The notes: a model not told the origin generated them from the sequence alone. Positions 1 through 11,334 are shown, counted from the first letter of the stretch. The stretch is 64,000 bases of DNA from Sinosporangium album (GCF_900100605.1 NZ_FNCN01000006.1:212476-276475), one strand, 5' to 3'. Numbers and translations are program-made.

Positions 1-50
1 AGTAACCGCACCACCCAACCGCGGACGCCGATCAAATCACCGCGCTTCAT
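1..50 (-). CDS. possible 5' end of a leftward gene (partial)
   Basis: An ATG at 50 opens a leftward frame that stays open to the window edge and would read MKRGDLIGVRGWVVRL. Only 16 codons are visible, so no family can be named. It is proposed because the 300 bases upstream look like a control region (a direct repeat and a Crp-type palindrome) with no other gene to serve. The ribosome binding site is weak. It could equally be chance. Confidence 0.28.
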   Translation of the reverse strand, partial: MKRGDLIGVRGWVVRL

Positions 51-144
51 GATTCACAGGCGAATTCAAACCGAGAAAGATCACATAAAAGGATCTCCGT
101 CGGCCGTCCGGAGAACCCGCCGCCGACCCGGAAACCCCGCGGAA

Positions 145-198
145 ACAGGCAAGGCTGCGCTAAGCCAAGCCCTGCACACGCAGGCAAGCCTGCACTAA
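145..198. promoter_or_regulatory. 17-bp direct repeat resembling DtxR/IdeR iron boxes
   Basis: AGGCAAGGCTGCGCTAA (147-163) recurs as AGGCAAGCCTGCACTAA (182-198) with two mismatches, centres 35 bp apart. Each 19-mer matches about 12 of 19 positions of the DtxR/IdeR consensus TTAGGTTAGSCTAACCTAA, on the conserved outer and central bases. The copies lie about 100-150 bp upstream of the possible leftward start at 50. The repeat is seen directly; iron control is inference. Confidence 0.35.
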
Positions 199-303
199 CC
201 AGCCTCAGGGCCTCCCCTCAGCGACCAAGGGTCGCACCGGGGAGCCCCCGCCCTCCCTCCGGCTAAACAGAGATCGCAAACGCTCGCCGGACAAGCACAG
301 AAA

Positions 304-319
304 TGTGATGAACATCACA
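304..319. promoter_or_regulatory. consensus Crp-type palindrome
   Basis: TGTGATGAACATCACA is a perfect TGTGA-N6-TCACA site as bound by Crp/Fnr-family proteins. It lies downstream of the mscR operon, so it would serve the leftward gene at the window edge. A second perfect site is at 40293. A class III adenylate cyclase is encoded at 2202. Confidence 0.5.
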
Positions 320-337
320 CTGCCGAGAACACCGGCA

Positions 338-362
338 GCCCCCCGGAGAGAGTCCGGGAGGC
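338..362 (-). terminator. hairpin after the mscR-MBL operon
   Basis: A GC-rich stem (CCCGGA pairing with TCCGGG, extended by GCC/GGC around one mismatch) with a 5-nt loop lies 17 bases beyond the MBL gene's stop codon. There is no clear T run. Confidence 0.4.
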
Positions 363-378
363 CGCCGTGGAGCGAATC

Positions 379-999
379 TCAGTGGCCGCGGGCCACCCAC
401 TCGTCCAGATGCGGAACCTCGTCCGCGATGGTGGTGGAATCGCCGTGCCCGGTGTGGACCACCGTCTCGCCGGGCAGCGTCAGCAGCCGCTCCTGGATCG
501 ACTCGATGATCTCGTCGAAGGACGAGTAGGACCTGCCCGTGGCGCCCGGCCCCCCGGAGAACAGGGTGTCGCCCGAGAAGACGACGCCGAGGTCGGCCGC
601 GTAGAAGCACACGGCGCCCGGCGCGTGGCCGGGCGTGTGCAGGACGCGCAGCTTCACGCCGCCCGCAGACAGCTCCTCGCCGTCCGCGAGAGGCGCGTAC
701 GGCACGGCGTCGCCGTACACCGCCTCCCACAGAGGCTGGTCGGCGGGGTGCAGCAGGATGGGCGCGCCGGTGGCCTCGGCGAGCTCGCGGGCGGCGTTGA
801 TGTGGTCGTTGTGCGCATGGGTGCAGGCGATGGCGGTGACCCGGCGGCCGGCGACGCCGTCGAGGATCGCCTGAGCGTCGTGGGCGGCGTCGATGACGAT
901 GACCTCCTCGCCCGATCCGACGAGCCAGACGTTGTTGTCGACGTCCCAGGTGCCGCCGTCGAGGCTGAAGGTGCCGGAGGTGACGACTCTGGTGATCAC
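379..999 (-). CDS. MBL-fold hydrolase, probable S-formylmycothiol hydrolase
   Basis: A 206-residue metallo-beta-lactamase fold protein. The zinc motif is [11 protein letters not shown] near residue 60, followed by TPGHAPG near 122, SGDTLF near 142 and HTGHGD near 182, the usual glyoxalase-II-like set. The GTG start at 999 overlaps the stop of mscR by 4 bp (GTGA), so the two are translationally coupled. The same pair stands next to each other in M. tuberculosis (Rv2259-Rv2260). From that context it probably hydrolyses the S-formylmycothiol made by MscR to formate and mycothiol. The substrate is inferred from the neighbour, not from the sequence. Confidence 0.85.
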   Translation of the reverse strand: MITRVVTSGTFSLDGGTWDVDNNVWLVGSGEEVIVIDAAHDAQAILDGVAGRRVTAIACTHAHNDHINAARELAEATGAPILLHPADQPLWEAVYGDAVPYAPLADGEELSAGGVKLRVLHTPGHAPGAVCFYAADLGVVFSGDTLFSGGPGATGRSYSSFDEIIESIQERLLTLPGETVVHTGHGDSTTIADEVPHLDEWVARGH

Positions 1000-2081
1000 A
1001 GGACCACCACCGAGCGCAGCACCTCTCCGCGGTGCATCTTGGCGAACGCCTCCTCGACGTCGCCGAGGCCGATGGTCTCGGTGACGAAGCCGTCCAGGTT
1101 GAGCCTGCCCTGGAGGTAGAGGTCGATGAGCATGGGGAAGTCGCGGCTCGGCAGGCAGTCGCCGTACCACGACGACTTCAGCGCGCCGCCGCGCCCGAAG
1201 ACATCGAGCAGGGGCAGTTCCAGGGTCATGTCGGGGGTGGGCACGCCGACGAGGACGACGGTGCCCGCGAGGTCGCGGGCGTAGAACGCCTGCTTGTAGG
1301 TCTCGGGGCGGCCCACGGCGTCGATGACGACGTCGGCGCCGTTTCCGCCGGTGAGCTCGCGGATGGCCTCGACGGGGTCGGTGGCGGCCGAGTTGACCGT
1401 GTGGGTCGCGCCGAATCCGCGGGCCCACTCAAGCTTCCTGTCGTCGATGTCCACCGCGATGATCTTGGATGCCCCGGCGAGCGAGGCTCCGAGTACGGCT
1501 GCGTCGCCGACCCCGCCGCAGCCGATGACCGCGACGCTGTCACCGCGCGTGACGCCGCCGGTGTTGATCGCGGCTCCGAGGCCGGCCATGATGCCGCAGC
1601 CGAGCAGGCCGGCCACGGCGGGCGGGGCCGCGGGGTCGACCTTGGTGCACTGCCCTGCGGCGACCAGGGTCTTCTCGGCGAAGGCGCCGATGCCGAGGGC
1701 GGGGCTGAGCGGCGTGCCGTCGGCCAGCGTCATCTTCTGGGCGGCGTTGTGGGTGCTGAAGCAGTACCAGGGTCTACCGCGCCGACAGGCCCGGCATTCG
1801 CCGCAGACGGCCCGCCAGTTGAGGATCACGTAGTCGCCGGGGGACACGGTGGTGACGCCGGGGCCGACGGCCTCGACGATGCCCGCGGCCTCGTGGCCGA
1901 GCAGGAACGGGAAGTCGTCGTTGATCCCGCCTTCGCGATAGTGCAGGTCGGTGTGGCAGACCCCGCAGGCCTGGACGTTGACCACCGCCTCGCCCGGCCC
2001 GGGGTCGGGCACGAGCACCGTCTCCACGGAAACCGGCTCACCTTTGCCAAGCGCGACGACTCCCTGCACTTCATACGGCAT
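996..2081 (-). CDS. mscR: S-(hydroxymethyl)mycothiol dehydrogenase
   Basis: A 361-residue zinc-dependent medium-chain alcohol dehydrogenase of the mycothiol-specific branch. It oxidises the adduct of formaldehyde and mycothiol with NAD+, detoxifying formaldehyde in the cytosol. Visible are the catalytic zinc ligands CGVCHTD and GHEAAG, the structural zinc cluster [15 protein letters not shown] near residue 90, and the Rossmann loop [10 protein letters not shown] near residue 180. The ATG at 2081 is preferred over upstream ATGs because GAGG stands about 10 bases before it. It is first of two genes, coupled to the MBL hydrolase. MscR/Rv2259 identity is firm at family level. Confidence 0.92.
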   Translation of the reverse strand: MPYEVQGVVALGKGEPVSVETVLVPDPGPGEAVVNVQACGVCHTDLHYREGGINDDFPFLLGHEAAGIVEAVGPGVTTVSPGDYVILNWRAVCGECRACRRGRPWYCFSTHNAAQKMTLADGTPLSPALGIGAFAEKTLVAAGQCTKVDPAAPPAVAGLLGCGIMAGLGAAINTGGVTRGDSVAVIGCGGVGDAAVLGASLAGASKIIAVDIDDRKLEWARGFGATHTVNSAATDPVEAIRELTGGNGADVVIDAVGRPETYKQAFYARDLAGTVVLVGVPTPDMTLELPLLDVFGRGGALKSSWYGDCLPSRDFPMLIDLYLQGRLNLDGFVTETIGLGDVEEAFAKMHRGEVLRSVVVL

Positions 2082-2201
2082 CGCCACACACCTCGCTTTC
2101 CTCACGTTACGGTGGCGCCTCGTCGCGCCGTGGGGCTGGGGCTACGCCCGACAACCTTTAATATTCAACTATTGCGCACATTTCCCCCGCTGACCGGCGC
2201 G

Positions 2202-3200
2202 CTACGTACGCCGGAGCACATATGGCTGTACTACCCCAAGTCCCCGGGCGGGCCTCCGCCGGATCCGGTGGGCCTCAACGCCCTGCGCCCCGTCCAGCGC
2301 CAACGCCAGCGGCTCATCGGACAGCACCGTGCCAGGACGGGCGATCGCGGTGAGCCTGGCGGCCAAGTTGACGGTCGTGCCGAACACGTCGCCCATCATC
2401 GGGAGGACCGGGCCGTAGGCCAGCCCGATCCGCACATCGGGCCCGTCGTCGCGCTCCCGCACCGCGTCGACCAGGTCGAAGGCCACCTCCGCGGCGACCC
2501 CGGGCTCGGCGGCGGTGAACAGCACCTCATCGCCGAGGGTCTTCACCAGCCGCGCCCCGCGCGCCGCCACGACGTCCGCGGCCCGCGATTCGAAGCCCTC
2601 GACCAGGTCGCCCAAGGCGTACTCGTCGAGCTCTCTGGCGTGCTGGGTGAACGACACGAGATCGGCGAAGCCGACCGCGATGGTGGTGCGGCGTGGCTCG
2701 AAGTCGTCGTCGAGCCCGGCCACGGTGAGCAACCGGGTGCCGGCGGCGGCGAGCTGGGCGCGCCACACGTGGACGAGCACGTGCTCGAAGTCGGGGAGCA
2801 GACGGCGGGCCGCGTCGAGCACCCGGCCGAGGTCCTCCTCGCCGTGCCCGGCCCCCGGCCTGATCATCGCGCCCATCATGATCTCGGCCTGCCACTGGGC
2901 CAGCCGCGAGGTCGTACGGCCGAGCGCGCGGGCCATGCGAATCACCGTGGCCTCGTCGAGCATCTCGTCGCCGAGCATCGAACCCACGCGTTGAAGTGCG
3001 GCGACGTCGGCGTCGGTGAAGGCGGGCGCGTCAGCGGCGACCGACGCGAAGCCGAGAGCGCGCCAGATGCGTTCGGCAAGCTCCGGGGGGACCCCGGACA
3101 TCTCAGCCACCTCCGCGCGGGTGTGGCGGGGCGGCGGCCCGCCGAGCAGACGCCCGATCCGCTGTGCCGTCGAGTGGCCTTCCGCCTGAACTCCGCTCAT
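2202..3200 (-). CDS. class III adenylate cyclase with Rv1264-type regulatory domain
   Basis: A 332-residue soluble cyclase that should make cAMP from ATP. Residues 1-150 are helical and resemble the regulatory domain of Rv1264 (Ad_Cy_reg), which inhibits the enzyme in a pH-dependent way. The catalytic domain from about 155 carries both metal aspartates (GFADLVSFT and KTLGDEV), the adenine-selecting lysine in KTLGDEV, and the transition-state Asn/Arg in VNLAARLT. As in other class III enzymes it must dimerise. The ATG at 3200 follows GGGGGAG. Neighbours (PH-domain gene, birA) match the usual actinobacterial order. Two consensus Crp sites in the window make a cAMP link plausible, though unproven. 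Confidence 0.9.
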   Translation of the reverse strand: MSGVQAEGHSTAQRIGRLLGGPPPRHTRAEVAEMSGVPPELAERIWRALGFASVAADAPAFTDADVAALQRVGSMLGDEMLDEATVIRMARALGRTTSRLAQWQAEIMMGAMIRPGAGHGEEDLGRVLDAARRLLPDFEHVLVHVWRAQLAAAGTRLLTVAGLDDDFEPRRTTIAVGFADLVSFTQHARELDEYALGDLVEGFESRAADVVAARGARLVKTLGDEVLFTAAEPGVAAEVAFDLVDAVRERDDGPDVRIGLAYGPVLPMMGDVFGTTVNLAARLTAIARPGTVLSDEPLALALDGAQGVEAHRIRRRPARGLGVVQPYVLRRT

Positions 3201-3222
3201 CGACTCCCCCCGGCCCGCAAGG

Positions 3223-3906
3223 CTACGGCACCCGCCCATCGGGCCTCTCATCAGCGTCGCCGCCGCCCCCTGCGCCCTTCGCGTCCCCCGCGCCGGCCAG
3301 GACGTCGGCATGCCCGGCCCTGTCGGCAGGCCCGGCGTCGTTGTGCTCGGCGTCGCTGTGCTCGGGGTCGGCGTGCTCGGGGTCGGCGTGCTCGGGGTCG
3401 CTCGCGTCGTCCTCGCCCGCGGCCTCCTCGGTCAGGCGGAAGAGTTCGGCCCGCACATCCTGAATTTTCGGGATGTCGCGGAAAGCGAGCCGCCCGTGCT
3501 CACCCGCCGACTCGATCGTGAGCGTGCCGCTGCCGAGGAGGCGCTCGACGAACGACTGGTCGGAGCTGACCGTGTTGACCTTCGCGATCGGGATCTCGTC
3601 GATGGACTTGCTGAGCACCCCGTTGCTGGCCGTGAAGCGGTGGGTGGTGAGCGTGTAGGCGGTGTTGGTCCACTGCAGGTAGGGGACGAACGACCAGATG
3701 GTCATGAGGATGACGGCCAGCACCCCCGCGCCGACCCGCGCGTGGAGGGCGTACTCGAAGTCCGACGGGATGAAGTAGATCGCGGCGCCGGAGGCCGCGG
3801 CGATCAGCACCAATGCGACGAGCGGCCCCAGGAGCTGCTTGCGATGGGGCTGGAAGGAGAGCACGCGCCTCTCCCCCGCTGTCAGGTGGCGATCAGGCAG
3901 ACCCAT
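3223..3906 (-). CDS. PH-domain (DUF304-type) membrane protein
   Basis: A 227-residue protein with two membrane segments (about 24-44 and 55-75) followed by a bacterial PH domain (about 80-150, with YTLTTHRFTASNGVLSKSIDEIPIAKV). The tail from about 160 is acidic and repetitive: DPEHA is repeated from an imperfect 15-bp tandem repeat at about 3338-3408. The function of bacterial PH-domain membrane proteins is mostly unknown; some act in envelope stress or membrane organisation. The ATG at 3906 was chosen because it begins the conserved region. The position between birA and the cyclase is common in actinobacteria. Confidence 0.85.
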   Translation of the reverse strand: MGLPDRHLTAGERRVLSFQPHRKQLLGPLVALVLIAAASGAAIYFIPSDFEYALHARVGAGVLAVILMTIWSFVPYLQWTNTAYTLTTHRFTASNGVLSKSIDEIPIAKVNTVSSDQSFVERLLGSGTLTIESAGEHGRLAFRDIPKIQDVRAELFRLTEEAAGEDDASDPEHADPEHADPEHSDAEHNDAGPADRAGHADVLAGAGDAKGAGGGGDADERPDGRVP

Positions 3907-4009
3907 GGCGCAAATCGTGGCACGGCGGCGGGAACGCCGCCATGGAATCGGCAATCAGGCCGGGCCACCGGCACCCGCGGAGGACGCCCGGCCAGAGCTC
4001 GTGGCGAGA

Positions 4010-4199
4010 CCCCGGCCAAGCCTCCCGGTCAAGACTCCCGGCCGGGGCTCCCACCCAAGGCCCCCGGCCAAGGCTCCCACCCAAGGCCCCCGGCCAAGAC
4101 TCCCACCCAAGGCTCCCGGCCAAGACTCCCGGCCGGGGCTCGTGGCCGGGCTCCCACCCAAGGCTCCCGGCCAGGGCGGCCTGGCTAGGGCTCCTGGCC
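4010..4199. repeat. degenerate 14-bp tandem repeats between birA and the PH gene
   Basis: About 13 imperfect copies of a unit close to CTCCCGGCCAAGAC / ACCCAAGGCTCCCG fill the space from just past the birA stop codon to about 200 bases before its neighbour. Variants alternate between CGGCCAAG and ACCCAAGG cores. There are no conserved spacers of CRISPR size and no gene is supported here. It could be a slippage-born minisatellite or a multi-hairpin transcript end for birA. Confidence 0.7.
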
Positions 4200-5030
4200 G
4201 GCGGGGCGCACGTGGACGACGTCGCCCGCGCTCAGCGCGTGCTCCTTGCCGTCGGCGTCGGCCACGAGCAGGCGGCCCTCGGTGTCGATGCCGGTCGCGA
4301 GGCCGGTCAGCGCCCCGTCGCCCGGCAGCGCGACCCTGACGTCGTTCCCGACGGTGGCGCTCACCGCGAGGCAGGCCGCGCGAAGGCCGCTCGCGTCGGC
4401 GTCTCCTCCCGCGGCGACCCACTCGCGGTAGATCTCCTCGATCTCCCTGAGGATCGCCCGCACGAGGGGGTCGCGGTCGAGGCAGGCGGCCTCTTCGACC
4501 GCCAGCGATGTGGCCGTCGGCACGGGCAGCTCACCGGCGCGCTGCGCCACATTGAGCCCGATGCCGACCACCACGTGGTCGTCGACCCGCTCGGCGAGCA
4601 CACCGGCGAGCTTGCGCTCCCCCACGAGCAGGTCGTTGGGCCACTTGAGGCGCACGTCCACCTCGGCGAGGCGGCGCAGGCCTGAGGCGGCGGCGAGGCC
4701 GATCAGCAGCGGAACCCATCCGATCCGCCCGGCCGGCACGTCGGGCCGCAGGACCATCGACATCGAGATCGCGGCCCGAGCAGGCGCGGTCCAGGTGCGC
4801 CCGAGGCGTCCGCGCCCCTGCTCCTGCACCTCGGCGATGAGCACCTGGCCCTCTTTGGCGCCGTCGCGCACCACCGCCTGCGCCAGGTCGGCGTTGGTGG
4901 ATCCGGTCCGCTGGACCACCGTCACACCGGTCCAGAGTCCGCCGGGGCGGACGAGGGCGTGGTTGAGCGCCGCTTCGGACAGCGGCGGCCGGTCGAGGTC
5001 GGTGTACGGCGATTCAGGCACGGGGCCCAT
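4185..5030 (-). CDS. birA: biotin--[acetyl-CoA-carboxylase] ligase
   Basis: A 281-residue group I biotin protein ligase, without the N-terminal DNA-binding domain of E. coli BirA. It activates biotin with ATP and attaches it to the lysine of biotin carboxyl carrier domains such as the one in AccA at 49796. Motifs seen are QRTGSTNAD near the start, the biotinyl-AMP loop GRGRLGRTW, KWPNDLLV and GIGLNVAQR, then a C-terminal SH3-like domain. The ATG at 5030 was chosen over upstream in-frame starts because it precedes the conserved region by a normal distance. It diverges from the molybdopterin oxidoreductase gene. Confidence 0.92.
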   Translation of the reverse strand: MGPVPESPYTDLDRPPLSEAALNHALVRPGGLWTGVTVVQRTGSTNADLAQAVVRDGAKEGQVLIAEVQEQGRGRLGRTWTAPARAAISMSMVLRPDVPAGRIGWVPLLIGLAAASGLRRLAEVDVRLKWPNDLLVGERKLAGVLAERVDDHVVVGIGLNVAQRAGELPVPTATSLAVEEAACLDRDPLVRAILREIEEIYREWVAAGGDADASGLRAACLAVSATVGNDVRVALPGDGALTGLATGIDTEGRLLVADADGKEHALSAGDVVHVRPAGQEP

Positions 5031-5071
5031 TGTCTCGCATCGCGCCTGGTCCCGCGCCTGCGCTCCTTTAC

Positions 5072-5100
5072 GGAAAGTTTCACGAGACGGACAAACTTCC
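5072..5100. promoter_or_regulatory. imperfect inverted repeat between divergent birA and fdhF-like gene
   Basis: GGAAAGTTT and AAACTTCC face each other across 12 bases in the 125-bp divergent intergenic region, about 40 bases upstream of birA and 55 bases upstream of the oxidoreductase start. It may be an operator; no known consensus is matched. Confidence 0.25.
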
Positions 5101-5155
5101 CGACCCATCGCAAGGGGAGCATGATGGCTTAGAGCCACCACGGTGAGGAGCCTCC

Positions 5156-7369
5156 ATGAGCAAACGCCTGGATCCGCGCAACTGGGCAGGATGGAAACCG
5201 TTCGGCATCGGGGAGCGGAAACCCAACAACTATCTAGAGCTGTGGAAGGCGTTCCGCTCGGTGCGGGGCAACCGCCGCTACGCGTGGCGCATCCTCACCC
5301 AGGGCACCTGCGACGGCTGCGCGCTCGGCACCAAAGGCATGCGCGACTGGACCATGGACGAAGTCCACCTGTGCAACATCCGGCTCAGGCTGCTCCAGCT
5401 CAACACCATGCCCGCGCTCGACCCGGCCGTCCTCGCCGACGTCACCGGCCTCGAACGGCTGCGCAGCGCGCAACTGCGCGAACTCGGGCGCCTGCCGTAC
5501 CCGATGCTGCGGCGCGCGGGAGAGCGGGGATTCAGGCGGATCGGGTGGGACGAGGCGCTGGACCTCGCCGCGGAAAGGCTGCGCGACGCCCGGCTCGGGG
5601 TTTATCTGACCAGCCGCGGCATTCCCAATGAGAACTATTTCGCCGCACAGAAGGCGGTGCGCGCGCTCGGCACGAACTCGATCGACAATGCCGCCCGGAT
5701 CTGCCACTCGCCGTCCACCGTGGCCCTCAAGGAAATGATCGGGGCCGCCGCCACAACGTGTTCGTATAAGGACTGGGTGGGGTCCGACCTCATTGTGTTC
5801 ATCGGCTCGAACCCGGCGAACAACCAGCCGGTGGCGATGAAATATCTCTACCACGCCAAAAAGGCGGGGACGCGGATCGCGATGGTCAACACCTATCGCG
5901 AGCCGGGCATGGAGAAATACTGGGTGCCGTCCAACGCGGAGTCCGCGGTTTTCGGCACCAAGATCACGGATTATTTCTTCGGCGTGAACGTCGGCGGCGA
6001 CATCGGATTCCTGAACGGCGTGCTCAAGCATCTCGTGGAGAACGGCTGGGTCGACAGGGCATTCGTCGAGGAGCACACCTCGGGATTCGACGAGGCGGCG
6101 CGTGCCGTGTCCGAGCAGACGTGGGAGGAGCTGGAGGCCCTGTCGGGGTCCACTCGGCAGCAGATGTTCGAGCTGGCCCGGCTGCTCGGCGAGGCGAGGT
6201 CCGCGGTCCTGGTGTGGTCGATGGGCGTCACCCAGCACACGTACGGCGAGGACAACGTGCGGTCGATCGTGAACCTCGCCCTGGCCCGGGGCTTTGTCGG
6301 CCGGGACAACTGCGGCCTCATGCCGATCCGGGGGCACAGCGGAGTGCAGGGCGGCGCCGAGATGGGCGCGTATGCCACGGGGCTGCCCGGCGGGCTGCCG
6401 ATCACGCCGGAGAACGCCCAGAAGTTCTCCGACATGTGGGGATTCGAGGTGCCAACCTCGCCGGGTCTCACCGCGACCGACATGATCGATGCCGCCCACG
6501 CCGGCGACCTGGACGCGCTGATCTCCTCAGGCGGCAACTTCCTGGAGGTGCTGCCCGACCCCGGCTACTGCCGTACGGCCCTGGCCCGGCTCCCCCTCCG
6601 CGTCCACATCGACATCGTGATGTCGTCGCAGATGCTCGTCCCCTCCGACGAGGGCGACGTCCTGCTGCTGCCCGCGCAGACGCGCTACGAGATGGAAGGC
6701 GGGGTCACGGAGACCTCGACCGAGCGGCGCGTGATCTTCTCGCCCGAGATCGAAGGCCCGCGCATCGGGGAGGCCCGGCCCGAGTGGCGGATCTTCACCG
6801 AGCTGGCGGCGCGCGTACGGCCCGACCTCGCCGACCGCGTCCGCTACACCGGCACCCCGCAGATCCGCCAGGATATCGAACGGGCGGTGCCGTTCTATGA
6901 GGGCATCGCCGGACTGTCCGCCTTCGGGGACAACGTGCAGTACGGCGGGCGCCACCTGTGCCCCGGCGGCCACTTCGGCACCCCCGACGGGCGCGGCCGG
7001 TTCTCCGCCGTCGCCCTGCCCTCCCTCGAACGCCCCGACGGCACGTTCATGGTGGCCACGCGGCGGGGTAAACAGTTCAACAGCATGGTCCACGAGCGGC
7101 GCGACGGCTTCAACGGCGCCACCAGGGAGGCGGTGCTGATGAGCGCCTACGACGCCGACCGGCTCGGCCTGCCCGACGGCACCCCCGTCGAACTGCGCGG
7201 CGCCGCCGGCAGCTTCACCGGCCGCGTGCTGCGTGCCCCGCTCATGCCGGGCAACCTGCAGATCCACTGGCCGGAGGGCAACGTGCTCCTCGACCCCGTC
7301 CGCAGGTCCGCCGACGCGCGCATCCCCGACTACAACGCCCTCGTCACCGTCGCGCGAGTCGCCCCATGA
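5156..7369 (+). CDS. molybdopterin oxidoreductase, FdhF/YdeP family
   Basis: A 737-residue molybdopterin oxidoreductase of the kind annotated as FdhF/YdeP or formate dehydrogenase alpha-like. Near the N-terminus TCDGCALG supplies only a cysteine pair, not the four-cysteine iron-sulfur motif of classical formate dehydrogenases. CHSPST near residue 185, GSNPANNQPV near 218 and GHSGVQGGAEMG near 400 are typical MGD-binding stretches, and the C-terminal 150 residues form the molydopterin-dinucleotide-binding domain. No small electron-transfer subunit is adjacent. GAGGAG lies before the ATG. The gene overlaps fdhD by 4 bp, so it probably needs the sulfurated cofactor. The true substrate is not known for this family. 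Confidence 0.87.
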   Translation: MSKRLDPRNWAGWKPFGIGERKPNNYLELWKAFRSVRGNRRYAWRILTQGTCDGCALGTKGMRDWTMDEVHLCNIRLRLLQLNTMPALDPAVLADVTGLERLRSAQLRELGRLPYPMLRRAGERGFRRIGWDEALDLAAERLRDARLGVYLTSRGIPNENYFAAQKAVRALGTNSIDNAARICHSPSTVALKEMIGAAATTCSYKDWVGSDLIVFIGSNPANNQPVAMKYLYHAKKAGTRIAMVNTYREPGMEKYWVPSNAESAVFGTKITDYFFGVNVGGDIGFLNGVLKHLVENGWVDRAFVEEHTSGFDEAARAVSEQTWEELEALSGSTRQQMFELARLLGEARSAVLVWSMGVTQHTYGEDNVRSIVNLALARGFVGRDNCGLMPIRGHSGVQGGAEMGAYATGLPGGLPITPENAQKFSDMWGFEVPTSPGLTATDMIDAAHAGDLDALISSGGNFLEVLPDPGYCRTALARLPLRVHIDIVMSSQMLVPSDEGDVLLLPAQTRYEMEGGVTETSTERRVIFSPEIEGPRIGEARPEWRIFTELAARVRPDLADRVRYTGTPQIRQDIERAVPFYEGIAGLSAFGDNVQYGGRHLCPGGHFGTPDGRGRFSAVALPSLERPDGTFMVATRRGKQFNSMVHERRDGFNGATREAVLMSAYDADRLGLPDGTPVELRGAAGSFTGRVLRAPLMPGNLQIHWPEGNVLLDPVRRSADARIPDYNALVTVARVAP

Positions 7370-8226
7370 CCATCCCGCGTGTCCCGCGTGTCCCGCGCCC
7401 CGGCCCGTCCACCCGGGCCAGGGTCACCGAGGTGAACCGGGGCCAGATCAAGGAGCGGCGCGACGACCTCGCCACCGAGGAGCCGCTGGAGATCCGCGTC
7501 CAGGCCGGCGGCAAACGCCGCACCCTCGCGATCACCATGCGCACCCCCGGCGCCGACTTCGAGCTCGCCGCCGGCTTCCTGTACGGCGAAGGCGTCGCCG
7601 GCGAGGACGACATCGCCGCCATCGGCTACTGCACCGACGCCGACGTGCCCGCCGAAGCGCGCTACAACACGGTCACCGTACGGCTGCGCCGGCCCCGCCT
7701 CCCCGACCTGCCCGGCCTCGACCGGCACTTCATGACCTCAAGCGCGTGCGGCGTGTGCGGCACCGCCACCATCGACGCCCTCCGCGACCGCCGCCCGCCC
7801 CTCGCCCCGGCGAGCGGCCCGCGGGTCTCCCACGAAACCCTGTCCGCCCTCCCCGACCGCCTCCGCGCCGCCCAGAGCGTCTTCGGCAAAACCGGCGGCC
7901 TCCACGCCGCCGGGCTGTTCGACGCCCACGGCACGGCTCTCGCCGTACGCGAAGACGTCGGCCGCCACAACGCCGTCGACAAGCTCATCGGCCACGTCCT
8001 CCTCACCGGCGGGCTCCCCCTCCACGACCGCATCCTGCTGGTCAGCGGGCGCAGCAGCTACGAGATCCTGCAAAAGGCGCTCAGCGCCGGCATCCCCGTC
8101 GTGTGCGCCATCTCCGCCCCCTCCTCCCTCGCCGTCGACCTCGCCAGAGAGTTCGGCGCCACCCTCATCGGCTTCCTCCGCGGCGAAAGGTTCAACATCT
8201 ACACCGGCGCCACCCGCATCGTTTAA
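7366..8226 (+). CDS. fdhD: formate dehydrogenase accessory sulfurtransferase FdhD
   Basis: A 286-residue FdhD, which moves sulfur from a cysteine desulfurase to the molybdenum cofactor so that the oxidoreductase becomes active. The two essential cysteines are in SACGVCGTAT near residue 127. Other family stretches are EPLEIRV near the start, GADFELAAGFLYGEG near residue 62, FGKTGGLHAAGLFD near 170 and REDVGRHNAVDKLIG near 194. Its ATG overlaps the stop of the upstream oxidoreductase (ATGA), giving a two-gene operon. Confidence 0.94.
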   Translation: MTIPRVPRVPRPGPSTRARVTEVNRGQIKERRDDLATEEPLEIRVQAGGKRRTLAITMRTPGADFELAAGFLYGEGVAGEDDIAAIGYCTDADVPAEARYNTVTVRLRRPRLPDLPGLDRHFMTSSACGVCGTATIDALRDRRPPLAPASGPRVSHETLSALPDRLRAAQSVFGKTGGLHAAGLFDAHGTALAVREDVGRHNAVDKLIGHVLLTGGLPLHDRILLVSGRSSYEILQKALSAGIPVVCAISAPSSLAVDLAREFGATLIGFLRGERFNIYTGATRIV

Positions 8227-8272
8227 CGGGATTCCCCACCGTGGAACCCATGGCTCGCCATCATGGTGAAGC

Positions 8273-8506
8273 GTGAAAACCCGCCATGTTCAGATCCGCG
8301 GTCTGCCTGCTGAGGTATTGGATGTCGTGCGCGACCGGGCTGCTGCCGAAGGCACGAGCTTGGCGGCCTATCTACGTCGGCTGATCGTAGAAGCCGCCTC
8401 GCATCCGACCGTCGCCGAGGTGTATGCGAGGGCTGCACGGAGGAAGCCTGCGGGGCTGAGCATGGCCGACATCGCGGATGCGGCGCGGGCGGGTCGTGAC
8501 GAGTGA
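8273..8506 (+). CDS. FitA-like ribbon-helix-helix antitoxin (orphan)
   Basis: A 77-residue protein beginning KTRHVQIRGLPAEVLDVVRDRAAAEG, the ribbon-helix-helix DNA-binding part of FitA/VapB-type antitoxins, with a C-terminal toxin-binding tail. Such genes normally overlap a PIN-domain ribonuclease gene by a few bases. Here the stop codon does overlap a GTG (8503), but the frame that follows stops after 26 codons and shows no PIN motif. The start is GTG at 8273; the nearby ATG at 8263 is out of frame. It may be a remnant, or may regulate another locus. Confidence 0.72.
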   Translation: MKTRHVQIRGLPAEVLDVVRDRAAAEGTSLAAYLRRLIVEAASHPTVAEVYARAARRKPAGLSMADIADAARAGRDE

Positions 8507-8567
8507 GTGCCCACGCCGGTGGCACGACGCGGCATGAGCGTCGCGCCACCTTTACTCGTGAGGGGCG

Positions 8568-8583
<16 letters not shown>
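8503..8583 (+). pseudogene. 26-codon stub in the position of the missing VapC toxin
   Basis: GTG at 8503 overlaps the antitoxin stop as in intact toxin-antitoxin operons, but the frame ends at a TGA at 8581 inside the 3' end of ppc, which is on the other strand. No PIN-domain residues are recognisable. The likely history is deletion of the toxin gene up to the ppc terminus. A chance reading frame is possible. Confidence 0.3.
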
Positions 8584-11240
<2,657 letters not shown>

Positions 11241-11334
11241 GAAGCGAACACTAGCGAGTCCCCCCGCGCTCCTCGCGCCCGCCCCCGCAAATTGGACTAG
11301 ACCACAGGTTGCACACCCTCTCACCTGCGGTGCT

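Noticed and set aside
4010-4199. CRISPR array
   Set aside because: Units are about 14 bp, imperfect and directly joined, with no unique spacers of 30-40 bp and no cas gene.
5156-7369. selenocysteine formate dehydrogenase
   Set aside because: No in-frame TGA at a catalytic position and no SECIS-like need; the gene is an FdhF/YdeP-type protein that is complete without it.
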